From positions 1 to 35,558 of the forward strand of contig CAMCYV010000003.1 in NCBI GenBank assembly GCA_945885645.1: a stretch of DNA of 35,558 nt, given 5' to 3'. Origin of the DNA: Bifidobacterium breve. GTDB taxonomy: Bacteria > Actinomycetota > Actinomycetes > S36-B12. This document shows positions 24,144 to 31,743 of this stretch, piece after piece. The notes under the pieces are model-generated. The model saw nothing but the letters and a program-made list of their open reading frames with translations. It ran no database searches and was not told where the DNA came from. Position 1 is the stretch's first letter. Every line of letters begins with the position of its first letter. A program made the translations under genes and the position numbers.

Positions 24144-25802
24144 TTAACCTCGGGACAGCTCACCGATGACTGTTGCACCATGTGGATACATGTTGTAACC
24201 CTGGATGTCATTTAGCGACGATGCGATATCAGACGCTTCAGTGAGGTAAACCGATGGAACCAAGTCCTGCACCATGTCCTGAGCTGCTGCAATTGCAGCG
24301 TCACGCTCAGGGCCTGCGTCAGTGCTCACGATTGTCTTGACGTAGGCGTCAAATTCATCGTTAGCAAATCCTGTGTTGTTCAGGAAGGACTTTGAACCAA
24401 GGTAGAGGTTGAAGATGTACCCTGAGTCGGCCACTGCTGGACGCTCTGTGTACAGCCATGACTGCAGCGACTTCTCGCCCACGGCCTTTTCGAAGTCAGC
24501 CTCAGAAGCGATCGGATTAAGGGTCGCGTTGATGCCAACTGCTTGAAGGTCAGCAACCAAGAGACGTCCGAGATCCTCAGCGAACGGACCGGGACGGCCA
24601 TTGTTCGTGGTGATCTGGAGTGTCATTCCATCAGCACCAGCCTCAGCCAAGAGTGCCTTGGCCTGCTCTGGGTCATAGGAATTCGGACGGTTACTTGCCG
24701 GGAAGTTCATTGCTGAAGGCAGGCCATCTGGTGCTGCATCCGCATAACCCGCGTAGATCGAGTCTAGGAATGCATCACGGTTGATCGCCAAACTGATTGC
24801 CTTACGAACCCGTGGATCAGCCAACTGGGGATCCTTGGTGTTCAGTGACAGTGTGTGACGGTTTACGTCGGCGGTCAAAAGCACCTTTGCATTGTCGCTT
24901 TCCGCAATCTGTGCCAATTTGTCAAACGGAGTGTCTGTGATGAGATCAACTTCGCTGGCAAGTAGCAGCTGGGTACGGTTTGCACCTTCAGGGACCATCC
25001 GCACAATTGCATTCTGGAAGAAGACTGGATCACCGAAGTAGCCAGGCATGGCTGCGTAACGGATTTCCTGACCTGGGTCAATGCTCTCCACGAGGTATGG
25101 ACCGAAGCTGGCGGTGTTTGTACCAAGCCACGTAGATGCCCATGGGTCATCCGCGGTGGCTTCCGCTTGCGCCTTAACGGCGTCAAGAATGCACATCGTT
25201 GGGTGCGTGAGCACTGCGATAGCAACGGCACTTGGCTCGGTGAGGTTCATCTTGAACGTGAGGTCGTCGATCACTTCAATCGACTTTTCCTGATTGATAT
25301 TAGCGATCGGCATCAGAATTCCTGAAACGATTGGGCTACCCGCGCTCATGCGATCAAAGGACCACTTAACGTCAGCTGACGTCAATGGGTTACCCCACGA
25401 GCTCACAACGCCCTCGCGAAGTTTGAATGTGTATGAGGTTCCTGCAGCATCGGCTTCCCAGCTCTCAGCCAAGTTGCCCGTTACATCGCCTGGAAGGAAG
25501 GTTTTGCCTTCTGCTGCCACCGCGGCGTCGTATTCCACGAGCGTGGTGCAGTACTGAGCCATGTTATAGACGTCAGCTAGTCCGGTAAAGACACTCGGGT
25601 CCAACTGGCTGGCAACGTTGCCCCATGCCATTGTGACGGTGGTCGATTGACCGTCGTCTTCTGTCGCAACTTCCTCAGTAGCGGAAGTTTCAGTTTCGGC
25701 TGACGTTTCAGCGGAATCAGTAGATCCGCCACCACAGCCAGCCAGCAATACGGAAGTTGCAACCGCAAGGGTCACGATTCCGCTGATGCGCCTAACTCTC
25801 AT
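24144..25802 (-). CDS. Extracellular solute-binding lipoprotein, family 5 (DppA/OppA type)
   Basis: A 552-residue binding lipoprotein that captures the substrate outside the membrane. The N-terminus is a lipoprotein signal: basic MRVRR, a hydrophobic stretch, then the lipobox LLAGC with Cys at residue 23. A Ser/Thr/Glu-rich linker of about 35 residues follows, then the family 5 domain, including DPRVRKAISLAINRDAFLDSIYAGYA and the late helix around ERDAAIAAAQDMVQDLVPSVYLTE. I prefer ATG 25802 (GGAG eight bases upstream); GTG 25811 is possible and would add three residues. Family 5 proteins bind peptides but also nickel, sugars, opines and other small molecules, so peptide import is not certain. 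It opens the importer operon behind a promoter carrying the shared operator. Confidence 0.93.
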   Translation of the reverse strand: MRVRRISGIVTLAVATSVLLAGCGGGSTDSAETSAETETSATEEVATEDDGQSTTVTMAWGNVASQLDPSVFTGLADVYNMAQYCTTLVEYDAAVAAEGKTFLPGDVTGNLAESWEADAAGTSYTFKLREGVVSSWGNPLTSADVKWSFDRMSAGSPIVSGILMPIANINQEKSIEVIDDLTFKMNLTEPSAVAIAVLTHPTMCILDAVKAQAEATADDPWASTWLGTNTASFGPYLVESIDPGQEIRYAAMPGYFGDPVFFQNAIVRMVPEGANRTQLLLASEVDLITDTPFDKLAQIAESDNAKVLLTADVNRHTLSLNTKDPQLADPRVRKAISLAINRDAFLDSIYAGYADAAPDGLPSAMNFPASNRPNSYDPEQAKALLAEAGADGMTLQITTNNGRPGPFAEDLGRLLVADLQAVGINATLNPIASEADFEKAVGEKSLQSWLYTERPAVADSGYIFNLYLGSKSFLNNTGFANDEFDAYVKTIVSTDAGPERDAAIAAAQDMVQDLVPSVYLTEASDIASSLNDIQGYNMYPHGATVIGELSRG

Positions 25803-25898
25803 AGTGCTCACTCCATTCTTCCGACGGCGTTGCGTCGAAGTATGCGATCGCCTACACCCATCGGTGAGGTTGCTCCAGTCTTAACCACTCGCAAATGA

Positions 25899-25928
25899 AA
25901 TTCTCAGACATTTACAAATCGTTGTCAA
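25899..25928 (-). promoter_or_regulatory. Predicted promoter and operator of the ABC-importer operon
   Basis: On the minus strand TTGACA (25923-25928) is followed after exactly 17 bp by GAGAAT (25900-25905). The palindrome-family site AATTCTCAGACATTT (plus strand, 25899-25913) covers the -10 and part of the spacer, so binding would occlude the promoter. The expected transcript has a leader of about 90 bases. The GntR-family regulator is encoded divergently from the same intergenic region, the usual arrangement for a local regulator. Confidence 0.65.
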
Positions 25929-26044
25929 AACGTTAGTAAGTTTTGCCGTGTGACACAACCGAATTGGGAAATTATGTCGGTTATTCGCCAAATAGAGGCG
26001 ACACCCAGTACCTTTGGGCATCCGATCCGGCTCCGAGTCAGATC

Positions 26045-26833
26045 ATGGAAGGGAACGCCCCTGTGAATATGCCTGCTTCGCTCCCCCAGGGGCTGTCTCA
26101 TGAGGCCGGTCGCTCATCCCTGTCCGTAAATCGGATACAGCCAGCCTACGCACAGGTGGCCAGCCAGTTGCGAGATTTGATTGTCACCGGGCAAATTCAA
26201 ACAGGGGATCATTTGCCCAATGAGTCAGAATTAGCAACGATTTTTGGGGTCAGCCGCAGCACGGTTCGGGAAGCTTTGCGATCACTCGCAGCCCAAAGTT
26301 TGGTGTACACCAAACGTGGGGTCACGGGCGGCACTTTCGTCGCGGAACTTGATGCCGAAACCGTGAGCGCATACCTGCGCACCAGCTTGGGCCTGATGAG
26401 TGGGTCGGCCGGTGTTTCCGTCGCTGAACTGCTGGAGACCCGAGCCGCCCTGGAGGTGCCCGCCACTCGACTAGCAGCAATACGTCGGACAGATGGCGCA
26501 ATTACGGAAATGGAACAAAACCTAAGCATCAGCAACGTAGAGGATGAAGCGGTCCGGTACGCCAAGAATTCCCGCTTCCACGAATTAATTCTGGAGGCTT
26601 CCGGGAACCGCCTGCTGGGGCTGGTCGCTTCGCCAATCTTTGACGTACTTAAATCCCGATTCCGGCGCGAGGATGTAGAAAAGAACTACTGGGATCGAGT
26701 GGATAACGACCACCGCGAGATTTTCAGTCACATTGAGGCGGGGGATCCCGACGGTGCCGAATCCGCGATGCGGGCTCACTTACGCAGACTCGAATCGACT
26801 TACGAAGCCACGGACATTACCGCGCACCCTTGA
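26045..26833 (+). CDS. GntR/FadR-subfamily transcriptional regulator (FCD ligand domain)
   Basis: A 262-residue regulator. The winged helix-turn-helix spans about residues 25-97: QVASQLRDLIVTGQIQTGDHLPNESELA, the recognition helix VSRSTVREALRSLAAQSLV, and the wing KRGVTGGTFVAEL. The C-terminal all-helical FCD domain carries likely metal/ligand His residues in RFHELILEASGN, DNDHREIFSHI and AMRAHL. The start is uncertain: ATG 26045 is used; GTG 26063, with GGAAGGGA upstream, is a good alternative. FadR-type proteins usually repress until an organic acid or acyl-CoA binds the FCD domain. It is the only regulator in the window and lies beside one of six related palindromes, so it is the best candidate for controlling the whole island (inference). 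Confidence 0.92.
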   Translation: MEGNAPVNMPASLPQGLSHEAGRSSLSVNRIQPAYAQVASQLRDLIVTGQIQTGDHLPNESELATIFGVSRSTVREALRSLAAQSLVYTKRGVTGGTFVAELDAETVSAYLRTSLGLMSGSAGVSVAELLETRAALEVPATRLAAIRRTDGAITEMEQNLSISNVEDEAVRYAKNSRFHELILEASGNRLLGLVASPIFDVLKSRFRREDVEKNYWDRVDNDHREIFSHIEAGDPDGAESAMRAHLRRLESTYEATDITAHP

Positions 26834-26871
26834 GGGAAACCGCCAAGTAGAGCCGACACTTCAATTGTTCG

Positions 26872-28035
26872 TCAGTAACTGCGTGGCATACCTAAGCCCT
26901 GGGCAATGATGCTGCGCACAAGATCATTGTTGACCGGGCTGAACAGCTGAAGCCGAGCATCCCGCAGGAATCTCTGCATGGCGGATTCCTCAGCGATACC
27001 CATCGCACCCATGACACGGGAAGCGTGATCAACCAAGCGGCTGACGCATTCAGCGGCAACCAGTTTTGCCATTGCCGACTCTTGCGATGCTGGCTTGCCA
27101 GCATCTATCAGCCGGGCTGCGTGTTCAACTAGCAGGGAAGCCGCGGTGAGTTCAGCTGCTGATTCCGCAAGTGGATGTTGCACAGCTTGATAACGGCTGA
27201 TAGGTCCACCGAATGCCTCCCGCTCATTGACGTATCTCAGAACAAGATCCAGTGCACCGTGTCCAATCCCCAGGCTGATCGCCGCCGACAGCACCCGTTC
27301 CACATCGAGGGTGCCACGAAGTGCGTGCAATCCCCTACCGCGCTCGCCAACGATTGAGTCGGCAGGCGCGATCGCGTCGGTGAAGAAAACTTCGCATGTG
27401 CCTGCTGCCCGCATAATGGCTAGGTTCACTTTGTTCGCCTGAACACCAGGTTGGTCTGCGGGAACGATCAACAGTGATAGACCTGACGCCTGACTGCGGC
27501 CTTCTTCTGGTTTATCCGTGCGAGCAAGTACGAAGATTAAATCAGCTTCATTGGCCAGTGAAATCCACAATTTCTGCCCATTGATGCGCCATGAACCATC
27601 TTCAAATTTTGCTTGAGTCCTCAGCGCTAGCAGATCCGATCCACCACCTGGCTCGCTCAAGGCGTACGAGTAGATGCGTTCTCCCGAAGCTAGGCCGGCG
27701 ATCAGGTCGGTGTGCTGACCACTATCGATGATGGTGCGTCCCACCATGCCGCACAGCACGTAATCAACTGCCATGGACGGGAAAACTCGAGCCAGCTCAC
27801 GGGTGACTATCGTGGATTCAGCCACGCCGCCACCGCTGCCGCCACAATCCACCGGCATGCCGAGTCCGAGCATTCCGTTCTCACCCAGAGTCTTCCAAAC
27901 ATCACGCAAGAAGGTTCGGTTGCGATCTGCCTCAGCAACACGCTCTTCAGGTAGGTGTCGGCTGATCAATCCCTGCATGCTTTCCGTTAATGCAATTTCA
28001 TGTTCTTCTCGAAATGCGTGCAGAATTTCAGTCAT
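26872..28035 (-). CDS. Acyl-CoA dehydrogenase family protein
   Basis: A 387-residue acyl-CoA dehydrogenase-family flavoprotein. It has LGMPVDCGGSGGGVAESTIVTRE near residue 60, the FAD motif SYALSEPGGGSDLLALRTQA near 130, and GAMGIAEESAMQRFLRDARLQLF near the C-terminus, ending GLGMPRSY. Where canonical members carry the catalytic EGT, this one reads SPVNNDLVRS, so the base is missing or moved, as in the enzyme at 12335. I start at ATG 28035, which overlaps the amidase stop as ATGA; the longer frame to 28077 runs into that gene. It is the third gene of the cupin-amidase operon and converges on the regulator gene with a 38-bp gap and no obvious terminator. Confidence 0.9.
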   Translation of the reverse strand: MTEILHAFREEHEIALTESMQGLISRHLPEERVAEADRNRTFLRDVWKTLGENGMLGLGMPVDCGGSGGGVAESTIVTRELARVFPSMAVDYVLCGMVGRTIIDSGQHTDLIAGLASGERIYSYALSEPGGGSDLLALRTQAKFEDGSWRINGQKLWISLANEADLIFVLARTDKPEEGRSQASGLSLLIVPADQPGVQANKVNLAIMRAAGTCEVFFTDAIAPADSIVGERGRGLHALRGTLDVERVLSAAISLGIGHGALDLVLRYVNEREAFGGPISRYQAVQHPLAESAAELTAASLLVEHAARLIDAGKPASQESAMAKLVAAECVSRLVDHASRVMGAMGIAEESAMQRFLRDARLQLFSPVNNDLVRSIIAQGLGMPRSY

Positions 28036-29543
28036 TTTAAGCCTCCAAATTGTTGGGAGATTGATCCTGGTTGCCACAATCCATCTTGGGCAAGCACCTG
28101 TTCAATTCCGTGCATAACGGAAAGTACCCCTAGATCAGATCCGCGGCGACCCATAACCTGCAATCCGATCGGGAATCCGTCTTGGAGTCCGCACGGCAAG
28201 CTACCTGCTGGCGTTCCGGCAATGTTTGCCGCCATCGGGAAACGGGTATGCGCCGTTGCCAGTGGTTGCGTTTCGGATCCGAGATCAACGGGTGTGAAAG
28301 TGTCAGATCCCAATGGTGGAGGCAAACACGGCAAGGTGGGCGTAAGCAGAATCGGGGTCGATGCAAATAGGTTGTCAAACCATTGTGCAAGTTGCACTCG
28401 CACCCGTAGAGCCTGAAGGTGATCCGCGGCGGACACTTTTGCTCCCGCTTCCAATAATTCGGAGACTTGTGGATCAAAAAGTTCCGGGTGTTTCATGCGA
28501 TCTCGATGAAACGCAGCAGACTCAGCCATCATCAAAATAAACCCAACAGCTTCTAATAAGTCCGGGTCTGGCCAGGGAACATCGATGACGTCAACACCAC
28601 GTTTTTGAAGTGCTCCGATCGTTGCCTCGAATGCTGTTCGCACCGAAGGGTGCATGGGCTCTAAGACCTGACGAGGAATGCCAATGGTGGCAGGAAGTCC
28701 GGCTACCAATGGTGTCGCTGGATTCGGTAATGCAGCAATAACCCTATGCATGATCGCGACATCGGACACGTTTCGTGCCATTGCACCGACGTGATCGAGT
28801 GACCAAGCAAGCACCGCAACACCATCAGTGGGGACACTTCCGTGGGAACCCATGAATCCAACGGCACCGCAGTACGAAGCGGGAATGCGGACTGAACCCG
28901 CAGTGTCAGTACCAATTGCACCGGGCACCATGCCCGCACCCAGCACTGCACCGGATCCACCTGAAGACCCTCCCGGTATTCGATCCAATTGCCACGGGTT
29001 TCGAGTTGGAGGTGTCGTACCGCCAAATGCATATTCGTGCGTTGTAGTTTTGCCAATGATGATCGCGCCAGCATCACGCAATCGAGCTATCGCGGGTGCA
29101 TCGTTGTCAACCGCGTCTGGTAAACCATGTCCGGATCCGCATAGTGTGGGCATACCATCAACGTCAACTAAGTCTTTAACGCCAATAGGGATTCCCATTA
29201 GTGGTTTGTTTGCGTTGTTGCCTGCTAGAAGTTTGTCGCACTGTTCGGCTTGCTCAACGACGTTAGGTGCGATCGTGACCCAGCCAAGAACAAGTGGATC
29301 ACGCTGATCGATTCGCTCGATGAGATCACGGACAAGTTCCTGTGCCGTGAGTGAGTCACCTGCGTATGCGGCACGTAATTGAGTAATCGACGAATCAGCT
29401 GGAGCTACTTGCTCACTGGGCTGCGCACTAACAGCAATGGGAGTCCCAACTTCATGCTGAGCAAAAGCCGCTAATCCTGGTTGAATTGAATCCTCAACGG
29501 GGATCGTATTTACCAGCTCCGTGAATTGATCGAGGATGCTCAT
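28032..29543 (-). CDS. Amidase (amidase-signature family)
   Basis: A 503-residue amidase-signature enzyme that hydrolyses a carboxamide to acid and ammonia or amine. The Ser-cisSer-Lys triad is recognisable: the Lys in MGIPIGVKDLVDV (~residue 120), then the Gly/Ser-rich signature IPGGSSGGSGAVLGAG and GTDTAGSVRIPASYCG, holding the cis-Ser and nucleophilic Ser (~195-225). A ~50-residue helical N-terminal part precedes the core. I start at ATG 29543, overlapping the cupin stop (ATGA); ATG 29555 is possible and would add four residues. It lies between a cupin and an acyl-CoA dehydrogenase in one operon, suggesting that the released acid feeds CoA chemistry. The substrate could also be an amidated CoA-pathway intermediate; the family is very broad. 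Confidence 0.92.
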   Translation of the reverse strand: MSILDQFTELVNTIPVEDSIQPGLAAFAQHEVGTPIAVSAQPSEQVAPADSSITQLRAAYAGDSLTAQELVRDLIERIDQRDPLVLGWVTIAPNVVEQAEQCDKLLAGNNANKPLMGIPIGVKDLVDVDGMPTLCGSGHGLPDAVDNDAPAIARLRDAGAIIIGKTTTHEYAFGGTTPPTRNPWQLDRIPGGSSGGSGAVLGAGMVPGAIGTDTAGSVRIPASYCGAVGFMGSHGSVPTDGVAVLAWSLDHVGAMARNVSDVAIMHRVIAALPNPATPLVAGLPATIGIPRQVLEPMHPSVRTAFEATIGALQKRGVDVIDVPWPDPDLLEAVGFILMMAESAAFHRDRMKHPELFDPQVSELLEAGAKVSAADHLQALRVRVQLAQWFDNLFASTPILLTPTLPCLPPPLGSDTFTPVDLGSETQPLATAHTRFPMAANIAGTPAGSLPCGLQDGFPIGLQVMGRRGSDLGVLSVMHGIEQVLAQDGLWQPGSISQQFGGLK

Positions 29544-30094
29544 GGGCTTGGCCATTGATAGCGGATGATTCCCGAATCGGATTGTGCTTCAGATTCTGAT
29601 GACTGCAGGTTATGACGCCACCGCCGATTGGTCACATCGACTTCATCGAATGCTCCGATTGATCCAATTGGTTCGATTGGGTTGATTGGGTTGTCTCCTT
29701 GCCACGGTTCACACGATGGCTTGCTCAAAGGTTCTCCCCCAGAAGTCCACCGAGGAGCACCGCCAAACCATGCCACTGCGAGAGCCCCGTGCGGGGTAAA
29801 CGTCTCTCTGCGGGTGATGCCTCCCGGCACGATGAACCCTTTCGTGGACGTCCAGGCCTGATCATCGAGAATTATTTCTCCTTCGAGGACAACAGCATGC
29901 TCAGCACAAGAGTATGTGCCAGTGCCTCGTTTCCACCCCACGGGAAACTGCACTAACAGACAACTAGCCCGCGAGTCAGGATCGGCGTGAAGGAGGTAGG
30001 TGTGAAGCGGCAGATTGGCATCAAGCACCGGGGTTTCCGCCAGTTTAGCGACCAATTCCTCCAGACTCGTCCACGAATCTCCTGGAGCATTCAT
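29540..30094 (-). CDS. Single-domain cupin protein
   Basis: A 184-residue protein with one cupin barrel: SCLLVQFPVGWKRGTGTYSCAEHAVVLEGEIILDD is the first motif region and TKGFIVPGGITRRETFTPHG the second (about residues 38-105). A Glu/His pair and a later His could bind a metal. The C-terminal ~60 residues are not cupin; they hold a short Pro-Ile repeat (NPINPIEPIGSIG), encoded by near-repeats of a 9-base unit. The ATG at 30094 lies six bases from a TATACT -10 box, so the mRNA is probably leaderless and no Shine-Dalgarno is needed. It heads the cupin-amidase-dehydrogenase operon. The reaction is unknown; ChrR-like or AraC-type sensing cupins are alternatives to an enzyme. Confidence 0.8.
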   Translation of the reverse strand: MNAPGDSWTSLEELVAKLAETPVLDANLPLHTYLLHADPDSRASCLLVQFPVGWKRGTGTYSCAEHAVVLEGEIILDDQAWTSTKGFIVPGGITRRETFTPHGALAVAWFGGAPRWTSGGEPLSKPSCEPWQGDNPINPIEPIGSIGAFDEVDVTNRRWRHNLQSSESEAQSDSGIIRYQWPSP

Positions 30095-30100
30095 CCTGCA

Positions 30101-30120
30101 AGTATAAACGTCAGATATTT
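30101..30120 (-). promoter_or_regulatory. Predicted promoter and operator of the cupin-amidase operon
   Basis: On the minus strand TATACT (30101-30106) lies six bases before the cupin ATG, predicting transcription start at the start codon. AAACGTCAGATATTT (plus strand, 30106-30120) abuts this -10 on its upstream side, in the same relative position as the operators before the CoA-transferase and LLM genes. No good -35 is visible. It may also affect the divergent gene at 30184. Confidence 0.6.
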
Positions 30121-30171
30121 AATTTTATTGCGTTTTTACTCAAAGGCGACCTTCTTTGTTGCCCTCCAAAC

Positions 30172-30177
30172 TAAACT
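30172..30177 (+). promoter_or_regulatory. Predicted -10 box of the UGSC-pair operon (leaderless)
   Basis: TAAACT at 30172-30177 is six bases upstream of the ATG at 30184, the spacing expected when transcription begins at the start codon. No Shine-Dalgarno and no convincing -35 are seen. The assignment rests on spacing alone plus its mirror, the divergent cupin promoter. Confidence 0.4.
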
Positions 30178-30183
30178 CTGACG

Positions 30184-31188
30184 ATGCTGTGTCCGCCGCA
30201 ATGGTGTGATCCATTCCCCGGGCTGGCGCCAACCCGGCAGCGAGTCGAACAAATGCTGGGGCGAAAACTCGGATATGAAAATGAGGTCATTGCGACCTTG
30301 CCTCCATCAATGGGGCAAGCAACCTGGTCAAATATTGCCGCTAACGCGGTGATTGCAGGTTGTGCTCCCTCTGACTTTATGGCCGTCGTTGCTGCAGTGA
30401 GAGCTGTCGCACAGCCTCGTTTTTTACTCGACCAGGTGATCACCACCGTGCATGGGCTCTGGCCCATGGTTTTTCTCTCCGGTGAACCTGCTTTGGGCCC
30501 AGACCGAGACTGGGCTCGAGAAGGAGATGCCCTGTCCGGAAGCACTGGATCAGCAGCCCGCATCGCCAGGGCGCTTTCCCTCGTTCTGCGCAATATTGCG
30601 GGCGGGTCGCCCGAGACTTTTGACGCTTCCACCATGGGCCGACCCGGAAAATTAATGTTTGGATTTGCCGAAAACACCACCATGTCACCGTGGGAACCCT
30701 GGCAAGTTCGCGCTGGCTGGGCATCCGGTGATTGCATCGCGGCCACCTACGCCGCAGACTCAACTTTGTGCATTGCCGACATGGGTCACGACGATCCTGA
30801 CATTCTGTTGTCAACCATCACCGACAGCATTTCAATTCCCGGGACCTATAACGCATTTTTCCGAAAGGATCTATGGCTGCTCATGTCACCCACTCATGCT
30901 TGGATTTTTGCGGAAGCGGGATGGAGCATTGCTGACATCGCACAGGCAATCTCAGAACGAGCAACTCAACCTTATGGTCGATTGCGCGGTCGCGGACTTT
31001 TTGGATTTATCGATACGCATCAAGCACCCACGTGGTTGCGTCCAGAGCCAGGCAATACTGACTTAATCAGCATTGTCGATGACCCACGGCGCGTTCAGAT
31101 CGCTGTTGTTGGGGCGCCCACCGGTGGCTACACAACTGCAGTTTTTGGCAGTGGTGTGACTACAACGGAAAAAATCGAACATGAATAA
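30184..31188 (+). CDS. Uncharacterised protein paired with a UGSC-family gene
   Basis: A 334-residue soluble protein with no signal peptide or membrane segment. I recognise the general sequence type but know no function: an N-terminal CPPQWCDPFPGLAPTRQRVEQML, then ANAVIAGCAPSDFMAVVAAVRA, VITTVHGLWPMVFLSGEPAL, GSAARIARALSLVLRNIAGGSPETFD, and GRPGKLMFGFAENTTMSPWEPW. Two Cys early (residues 3 and 8), Cys near 60 and another near 188 could serve redox or metal binding. The 3' end overlaps the next gene by eight bases, so the pair is probably a functional unit. Proteins like this occur, to my recollection, next to or fused with UGSC proteins. The ATG has no Shine-Dalgarno and fits a leaderless mRNA. 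The gene is real: full-length, uninterrupted, with conserved-looking motifs. Confidence 0.75.
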   Translation: MLCPPQWCDPFPGLAPTRQRVEQMLGRKLGYENEVIATLPPSMGQATWSNIAANAVIAGCAPSDFMAVVAAVRAVAQPRFLLDQVITTVHGLWPMVFLSGEPALGPDRDWAREGDALSGSTGSAARIARALSLVLRNIAGGSPETFDASTMGRPGKLMFGFAENTTMSPWEPWQVRAGWASGDCIAATYAADSTLCIADMGHDDPDILLSTITDSISIPGTYNAFFRKDLWLLMSPTHAWIFAEAGWSIADIAQAISERATQPYGRLRGRGLFGFIDTHQAPTWLRPEPGNTDLISIVDDPRRVQIAVVGAPTGGYTTAVFGSGVTTTEKIEHE

Positions 31189-31741
31189 TCACACTGATCT
31201 GATTTCCCCGATGGCTGCTGGTCAATCTCCACGGCGTAGCGCCCCACATCTACGCGAGCTTTTCGGTGAAATTGTGCTCAGCGACAGCATGCTCAACATC
31301 AACGCAGGGTGGGGTGCATTGATTCTCGATTCTATCGAGGCCGCAATTTTTGAATCAATCTCAGGTTCTACTTCACCTGTCGGTGTGTCCATTACGCGAA
31401 TTAGCCGGCCGCAAATTGGCGAGCACCGCCCGCACGAATGGATCGATCACCTTGTTGCCGATAACGTGGCAGCTGTTGTTGTCACTGCTGGGGACTGTGC
31501 GACGTGCACCTCCCGCGCACTGCGAGAATGCATCCTCGCTGAGGAGGCAGGAATCCCAGCGACCGCTGTTGTTCCTCAAGGGTTAAGCGAGATTATTCAC
31601 GCAACACTTCGGTCATGGGGAAGACCAGATCTCCGCATTGCCACTTTTGAAACACCACTTTTCGCACTTAAGCGTGACGACTTTCCCGAAGTGATGCAGT
31701 CAACGGCGACCGCTGTTATTTCAATCTTGACCTCACCCTGA
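31181..31741 (+). CDS. Cysteine homologue of the 'UGSC' selenoprotein family
   Basis: A 186-residue protein whose centre reads AGDCATCTSRALRECILAEEAGIPATAV (about residues 103-130). In the UGSC family, known from marine metagenomes as a selenoprotein group, the same place reads GDUGSCTS. Here the Sec position is Cys106 and the motif is C-A-T-C, a possible CxxC redox pair. No in-frame TGA is involved. N-terminal LRELFGEIVLSDSMLNINAG and C-terminal SWGRPDLRIATFETPLFAL also agree with the family as I remember it. It overlaps the preceding uncharacterised gene by eight bases. A thiol-redox or organomercurial/arsenical-type role has been imagined for such motifs, but none is established. It ends two bases before the convergent LLM stop codon. 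Confidence 0.7.
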   Translation: MNNHTDLISPMAAGQSPRRSAPHLRELFGEIVLSDSMLNINAGWGALILDSIEAAIFESISGSTSPVGVSITRISRPQIGEHRPHEWIDHLVADNVAAVVVTAGDCATCTSRALRECILAEEAGIPATAVVPQGLSEIIHATLRSWGRPDLRIATFETPLFALKRDDFPEVMQSTATAVISILTSP

Positions 31742-31743
31742 AT

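Noticed and set aside
30184..31741. Selenocysteine-encoding gene (in-frame TGA) in the UGSC-like pair
   Set aside because: The Sec position is a plain Cys codon, and both frames are open to their natural stops without recoding.
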